NCBI GenBank assembly: GCA_012510695.1
Contig: JAAZHN010000049.1
Span: forward strand, 1-11,014
Length of the DNA stretch: 11,014 bases
Direction of reading: 5' to 3'
DNA from: Mollicutes bacterium
GTDB lineage: Bacteria > Bacillota_I > Bacilli_A > RF39 > UBA660
Shown: piece after piece, positions 8,332-11,014 of the stretch
How the letters are laid out: each line of letters opens with the position of its first letter
How positions within the stretch are numbered: position 1 is the first letter of the stretch
The notes under the pieces: generated by a model
The model's database searches: none
What the model saw: only the letters and a program-made list of their open reading frames with translations
What the model was told of the DNA's origin: nothing
Position numbers and translations under genes: made by a program

Positions 8332-8358
8332 GTAAAATAATAAAGTATCATGTATAAT
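8330..8358 (+). promoter_or_regulatory. Candidate promoter of the frameshifted surface-protein gene
   Basis: A perfect TATAAT (8353-8358) lies 17 bases after a poor -35 (TAGTAA, 8330-8335). Transcription would start near 8365, leaving only about eight bases before the ATG at 8373. No Shine-Dalgarno site is visible, so the mRNA would be nearly leaderless. Confidence 0.45.
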
Positions 8359-8603
8359 TATATTGTGATGCTATGAAAGAAAATAAGATAATAATATTTT
8401 TGGTATTTATCGCTGTTTTAATCTCATTTGGATTAGGGATTTCTTTTGCCTATTTTTCCATAAATGTAGTAGGAAATGATACTGCTAGTAGCCAATTAAT
8501 TACTACTGGAGAATTAAAATTAAATTATCAAGGCTCAGATTATTTAGAGTTAGACAATGCTGAACCTGGAGATTTTGGTTTTTTCAACTTTACTGTAACA
8601 AAT

Positions 8604-8610
8604 TTCCGGA
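8604..8610 (+). other. Frameshift site (one extra base) in the surface-protein gene
   Basis: The bases TTCCGGA give Phe-Arg and then a stop at 8622-8624. TTCGGA would give Phe-Gly and continue for the whole remaining gene. The extra base is therefore a C at 8606/8607 or a G at 8608/8609. The resulting CGG arginine codon should be rare at this base composition. Confidence 0.8.
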
Positions 8611-9177
8611 ACATTACCAATTAATGGTTATGAGATATTTTTCTCAAAGCTTATTAATACAGTTACAAATAATGAAATTGTTTATGAAATTACTTGTACA
8701 AGCAGTGATGAAGTTACTTGTTCAAATAAGGCTTCTACACCTCTTCCTTCATTATCTGGGCTTGCCCACACTAGTGATCCAATTGCCCCTGGAACAACGC
8801 ACTCTTATCAATTTAAGGTGAGTTTCCTTAGTCTAGATATTGATCAAGGATATAACATGGATAAGATTGTTACATTTACAATTACAATTAATAAATTAAA
8901 TCGTGGTTATACAACGATGATTAGTTCTCCTCATGATTCAACTACTGCATTTTGGAACCATCGAACAAACATTACTGAAATAACATTCGCAAATGAAATA
9001 AATCTCCCTCCTAACTTTATTGAAAGTTGGGATGTATCAACTAATCAAGATGGAAGTCTTATGGCCTATATAGTTGATGATGGACTGGGTACTAATACCT
9101 ATCATTTACATATTCAAGGAGATGGTATTATTTATGCTAATTCAAATAGTAATTATGTATTTTATAACTTCAATAAG

Positions 9178-9879
9178 TTAAAAAAAATTAACAACTTTCA
9201 TTACTTTAATACTGCAAATGCGACCGCAATGTTATCTTTCTTTTTTGACTGTCGAAGTTTAGAAGAAATTGATTTAAGTAATTTTGATACTTCAAATGCT
9301 ACTTCTTTCTTTCAAATGTTTATGAATTGTTATACACTGACAAACTTAGATTTAAGTAATTTTAACACTTCAAAAGTTACAAACTTACAAAGGATGTTTC
9401 AAAACTGTAATAAATTAACGACTCTTGATTTAACAAATTTTGATACTTCAAAAGTAATAAATATGTTAGCAATGTTTTCTAGTTGTAATAAACTCACTTC
9501 GATTAATTTAACTAATTTTATTACAAATAGTGTTACAACAATGGAACAGGTATTTGCGAATTGTTGGGATTTGACAACAATTATTGGTCTAGAAAATTTT
9601 AATACCCAAAATGTCACAACTATGGCTAGAATGTTTAATGGTTGTAGGAATATTACCACATTAAATTTAAATAATTTCAATACTACAAAAGTTACTACAA
9701 TGAATCAAATGTTTGATGGTTGTCTTAATTTAGTAACCTTAAATGTTAATAGTTTTACTACTGAAGTTTTAACTAATGTTTCAAATATGTTTTATAATTG
9801 CAATAATTTAAGCACATTAGAAATAAACTCTGGTGATTTTAGTAGTATTACAACTCACACAAACATGTTTTCATACGTT
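9178..9879 (+). repeat. Nine DUF285/BspA-type leucine-rich repeats, about 78 bp each
   Basis: Nine units of about 26 residues follow the pattern LxxLDLSNFxTSKVTxMxxMFxxCxx, with L at the start, NF in the turn, and MF before a near-invariant Cys. Units 2-4 are the closest to consensus. The first and last are degenerate caps, and unit 6 carries an extra residue. Confidence 0.9.
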
Positions 9880-9976
9880 AAAGATGGCATTAATATCACA
9901 GTTAAAGATGCAAATAATGTTACTTGGTTTACTCAAAGATTAACAGAGGCAGGTAAAACTGGAAATGTTACCATCT

Positions 9977-10003
9977 AAAAAACAGATTATTCATCTGTTT
10001 TTT
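9977..10003. terminator. Bidirectional terminator between convergent genes
   Basis: A perfect 11-bp stem, AAAAAACAGAT (9977-9987) with ATCTGTTTTTT (9993-10003), has a five-base loop and T-runs in both directions. It starts inside the stop codon of the repeat-protein gene and contains the stop of the convergent SSB gene, so one hairpin can end both transcripts. Confidence 0.9.
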
Positions 10004-10325
10004 TATTGTTACTAGATAAGAACGATACTTTTTCAGCAATAACTTCACTATAGTTATGTTTTTTATCTTCTTTATCTACATATGAATTCATTTGGAGTCT
10101 TCCTTTTATACCAACGATATCACCTTTGTGACAATATTCCGCGGTATTTTCTGCGATTCCGTTCCAAAGAACACATCTAATGAAATCTGTTTCATAAATT
10201 CCTTCTGAGTTTTTAAAAGATCTTGGTACTGCTAAATTAACTGTCATTACTTGTTTGTCATTTTCTAATTTATTTACCACCGGATCTTCTGATAACCTTC
10301 CTACTAATACTACTTGATTAAGCAT
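9987..10325 (-). CDS. ssb: Short single-stranded DNA-binding protein (SSB)
   Basis: A 112-residue OB-fold SSB that coats single-stranded DNA during replication, repair or recombination. The sequence opens with LNQVVLVGRLSEDP, followed by the conserved core: VNLAVPRSFKN, TDFIRCVLWNGIAENTAEY, KGDIVGIKGRLQMNSY. It ends about ten residues after the fold (SSNNKKTDE). It therefore lacks both the flexible linker and the acidic DDIPF-type tip through which the main replicative SSB recruits partners. That resembles the short second SSB of Bacilli (SsbB), and the gene is not flanked by rpsF and rpsR, where the main gene usually sits. A specialised or competence-type role is inference. The ATG at 10325 is chosen because of GGAGGG immediately upstream; a longer in-frame start at 10355 would swallow that site. 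It ends in the shared hairpin with the convergent repeat-protein gene. Confidence 0.93.
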   Translation of the reverse strand: MLNQVVLVGRLSEDPVVNKLENDKQVMTVNLAVPRSFKNSEGIYETDFIRCVLWNGIAENTAEYCHKGDIVGIKGRLQMNSYVDKEDKKHNYSEVIAEKVSFLSSNNKKTDE

Positions 10326-10328
10326 AAA

Positions 10329-10334
10329 CCCTCC
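10329..10334 (-). promoter_or_regulatory. Ribosome binding site that decides the SSB start
   Basis: GGAGGG on the minus strand lies three bases before ATG at 10325. The upstream in-frame ATGs (10340, 10355) would put it inside the reading frame and add residues not seen at SSB N-termini. Confidence 0.85.
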
Positions 10335-10345
10335 TTTCATGAAAC

Positions 10346-10374
10346 AAATTAACAAAAAATAAATATTTGGTCAA
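10346..10374 (-). promoter_or_regulatory. Candidate promoter of the SSB gene
   Basis: On the minus strand TTGACC (10369-10374) is followed after 17 bases by TAATTT (10346-10351), preceded by TGT as in extended -10 elements. The -35 is strong and the -10 weak. The leader would be only about 15 bases. Confidence 0.4.
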
Positions 10375-10505
10375 AAGACTAAAATTACATTATTTATAAT
10401 CAATATCTATTCAATTATTGTTAAAACATTATCAATAATTCAATTTTTTTCTTTTTTATTATGCAAACAAATAAGTTTAAACAAAATATAATATTTTTCA
10501 TTTAC

Positions 10506-10558
10506 TTGACATAAATTTAATCTAATTACTAGAAAGTCCTTAAGTCTTGATGTATACT
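10506..10558 (+). promoter_or_regulatory. Promoter region of the small membrane-protein gene
   Basis: A perfect TTGACA (10506-10511) is followed after 18 bases by TAGAAA (10530-10535). A better -10, TATACT (10553-10558), lies downstream without a good -35. Either could drive the gene starting at 10582. TAGAAAGT is repeated at 10530 and 10564. The rest of the AT-rich gap from 10375 shows no gene. Confidence 0.45.
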
Positions 10559-10581
10559 GATGTTAGAAAGTAGGGACTTAT

Positions 10582-10875
10582 ATGGATAATGAAAAAGTTG
10601 TTGTTTCAAAAAAAGAGTATGAGACTCTATTATTAAAATCTTTAAGTGGTTATACTATGACCGCTCAAGAAATGCAAAAAATGTTTGACTATGAAGAACA
10701 TATTAAAACTAAAGCTGCAAGTGCAGAAATGGGAAGACAAAGATCTTACTATACACCCACTGGTAAAGCTCTTGCCAATCAAGAAAAAGAACAGGGGTTT
10801 ACAAATGCCCTATTAGTTATTTCAATCGTAACAGTTATTGGTTTATTGGTAGCTGGAATAATTTTATACACATAA
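10582..10875 (+). CDS. Small single-pass membrane protein, unknown
   Basis: A 97-residue protein that I do not recognise. The first 70 or so residues are hydrophilic and charged (VSKKEYETLL, MTAQEMQKMFDYEEHIKTK, then GRQRSYYTPTGKALANQEKEQ). Residues about 74-95 form one strongly hydrophobic helix (ALLVISIVTVIGLLVAGIIL) that ends two residues before the stop. This tail-anchored layout, with a basic segment before the helix, suggests a cytoplasmic N-terminal part. There is no signal peptide, lipobox or enzyme motif. The ATG at 10582 has an AGGG ribosome site (10572-10575) six bases upstream. The gene stands alone between its own promoter region and a strong terminator, so it is probably monocistronic and real rather than a chance frame. 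Confidence 0.8.
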   Translation: MDNEKVVVSKKEYETLLLKSLSGYTMTAQEMQKMFDYEEHIKTKAASAEMGRQRSYYTPTGKALANQEKEQGFTNALLVISIVTVIGLLVAGIILYT

Positions 10876-10900
10876 AAACATTAATTTTATTAATGTTTTT
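10874..10900. terminator. Bidirectional terminator after the small membrane-protein gene
   Basis: A perfect 12-bp stem, AAAAACATTAAT (10874-10885) with ATTAATGTTTTT (10889-10900), has a three-base loop. It overlaps the TAA of the plus-strand gene. It also begins at the TAA of the open frame coming from the right on the minus strand, so it can serve both. Confidence 0.85.
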
Positions 10901-11014
10901 TATATTGATATTTTTATTGTTTCTTGATTTTTTTCTAGTGACTCACTTGACTTGATAAATGACTTGTAACTACTACGAATTTTTACAAGATCATAAACTA
11001 CAAGTTTAAGAGAA
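10900..11014 (-). CDS. Probable C-terminal end of a minus-strand gene
   Basis: One minus-strand frame is open from the right edge for 37 codons to a TAA at 10900-10902, while the other two minus frames stop at once. The visible tail, ending SLEKNQETIKISI, is rich in Lys, Ser and Glu and reads like the end of a soluble protein. The stop directly abuts the hairpin at 10874-10900, mirroring the arrangement at the other convergent pair, and this is the main support. The family cannot be recognised from so short a piece. A chance open frame remains possible. Confidence 0.5.
   Translation of the reverse strand, partial: SLKLVVYDLVKIRSSYKSFIKSSESLEKNQETIKISI

Larger units (their letters stand above)
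8373..9978 (+). pseudogene. Secreted SipW/TasA-type signal + DUF285 (BspA-like) repeat protein, frameshifted
   Basis: Read with one base removed near 8607, this encodes a continuous 534-residue surface protein. As it stands, the 5' part stops at 8622-8624 after 83 codons, and the rest is open in another frame (about 8608-9978; first possible start there is GTG at 8818). Residues 1-29 form a hydrophobic leader ending SFAYFS, typical of SipW-processed TasA/camelysin-type proteins, with likely cleavage after A26. A TGELKLNY beta-domain follows. It crosses the break smoothly (NF, then GTLPINGYEIFF) and contains a possible disulfide pair (TCTSSDEVTC). After a linker, nine DUF285 repeats run from about residue 269 to 503, ending in a cap with WFTQRL. 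Such repeats occur in surface proteins that bind host or neighbouring cells. The downstream frame keeps no stops and normal repeats, so the lesion is recent, a sequencing error or phase variation. No sipW gene is in the window. Confidence 0.85.

Noticed and set aside
8600..8821. Programmed -1 frameshifting at the A-AAT-TTC heptamer before the break in the surface-protein gene
   Set aside because: The heptamer is in the correct phase, but a -1 shift enters a frame that stops at 8819-8821 and encodes nothing like the expected domain. Restoring the protein needs +1, so this heptamer does not explain the gene.
8624..8821. Separate 65-codon plus-strand gene starting ATG at 8624
   Set aside because: It is the wrong frame of the surface-protein gene, with a low-complexity Leu/Gln/Met composition. 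The real coding frame over the same bases continues both neighbouring domains.
9399..9680. Minus-strand 93-codon open frame
   Set aside because: It is antisense to the DUF285 repeats, with a periodic composition imposed by the 78-base repeat. It has no start signals of its own.
9178..9879. Regular 78-base periodicity considered as a CRISPR-like or satellite array
   Set aside because: The period is an exact number of codons, the units vary as protein repeats do, and the translation is a clear DUF285 series with no spacers.
10530..10579. Possible riboswitch-like pairing of AAGTCC (10534) with GGACTT (10574) hiding the ribosome site
   Set aside because: Both candidate promoters would start transcription downstream of AAGTCC, so the upstream half would not be in the mRNA. 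The pairing is also only six bases long.

Overview
The window is AT-rich DNA with compact genes, strong AGGAGG-type ribosome sites, TGG-encoded tryptophan, and TAA stops on every complete gene. The gene content is a pyruvate:ferredoxin oxidoreductase, an RNase J of the J2 type, a short single-stranded DNA-binding protein, and a surface protein joining a SipW/TasA-type signal region to BspA-like (DUF285) leucine-rich repeats. Together these suggest an anaerobic low-GC Bacillota from the Bacilli/Erysipelotrichia/RF39 side, probably host-associated, using the standard bacterial code. This placement is inference from composition and gene families.

Layout, left to right. Positions 1-1695 (minus strand) hold two unrecognised, translationally coupled genes behind a good sigma-A-type promoter. 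Positions 1760-5131 (minus) encode a complete PFOR with all twelve cluster cysteines, its own promoter and a terminator. Positions 5200-6531 (minus) encode an unrecognised surface protein: signal peptide, Tyr-rich ectodomain, EVPKE-repeat stalk and C-terminal membrane anchor. Positions 6620-8254 (minus) encode a catalytically degenerate RNase J, followed by a strong terminator. A short divergent promoter region (8255-8372) separates it from a plus-strand gene, 8373-9978. That gene would encode a secreted 534-residue SipW-signal/DUF285 repeat protein but carries a +1-base frameshift near 8607. A perfect bidirectional hairpin separates it from a convergent short SSB gene (9987-10325, minus). After an AT-rich gap comes a 97-residue single-pass membrane protein (10582-10875, plus). 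It ends at a second bidirectional hairpin facing the tail of a probable minus-strand gene that runs off the right edge.

The window does not read as one dedicated pathway. PFOR is central anaerobic carbon metabolism (pyruvate to acetyl-CoA with reduced ferredoxin), RNase J2 is RNA decay and SSB is DNA metabolism. The two surface proteins are the accessory part. No CRISPR array, transposase, integrase, tRNA or rRNA is visible. The points most worth a second look are the frameshifted surface protein with its nearly leaderless start, the unassigned EVPKE-stalk protein, and the unassigned two-gene operon at the left edge.
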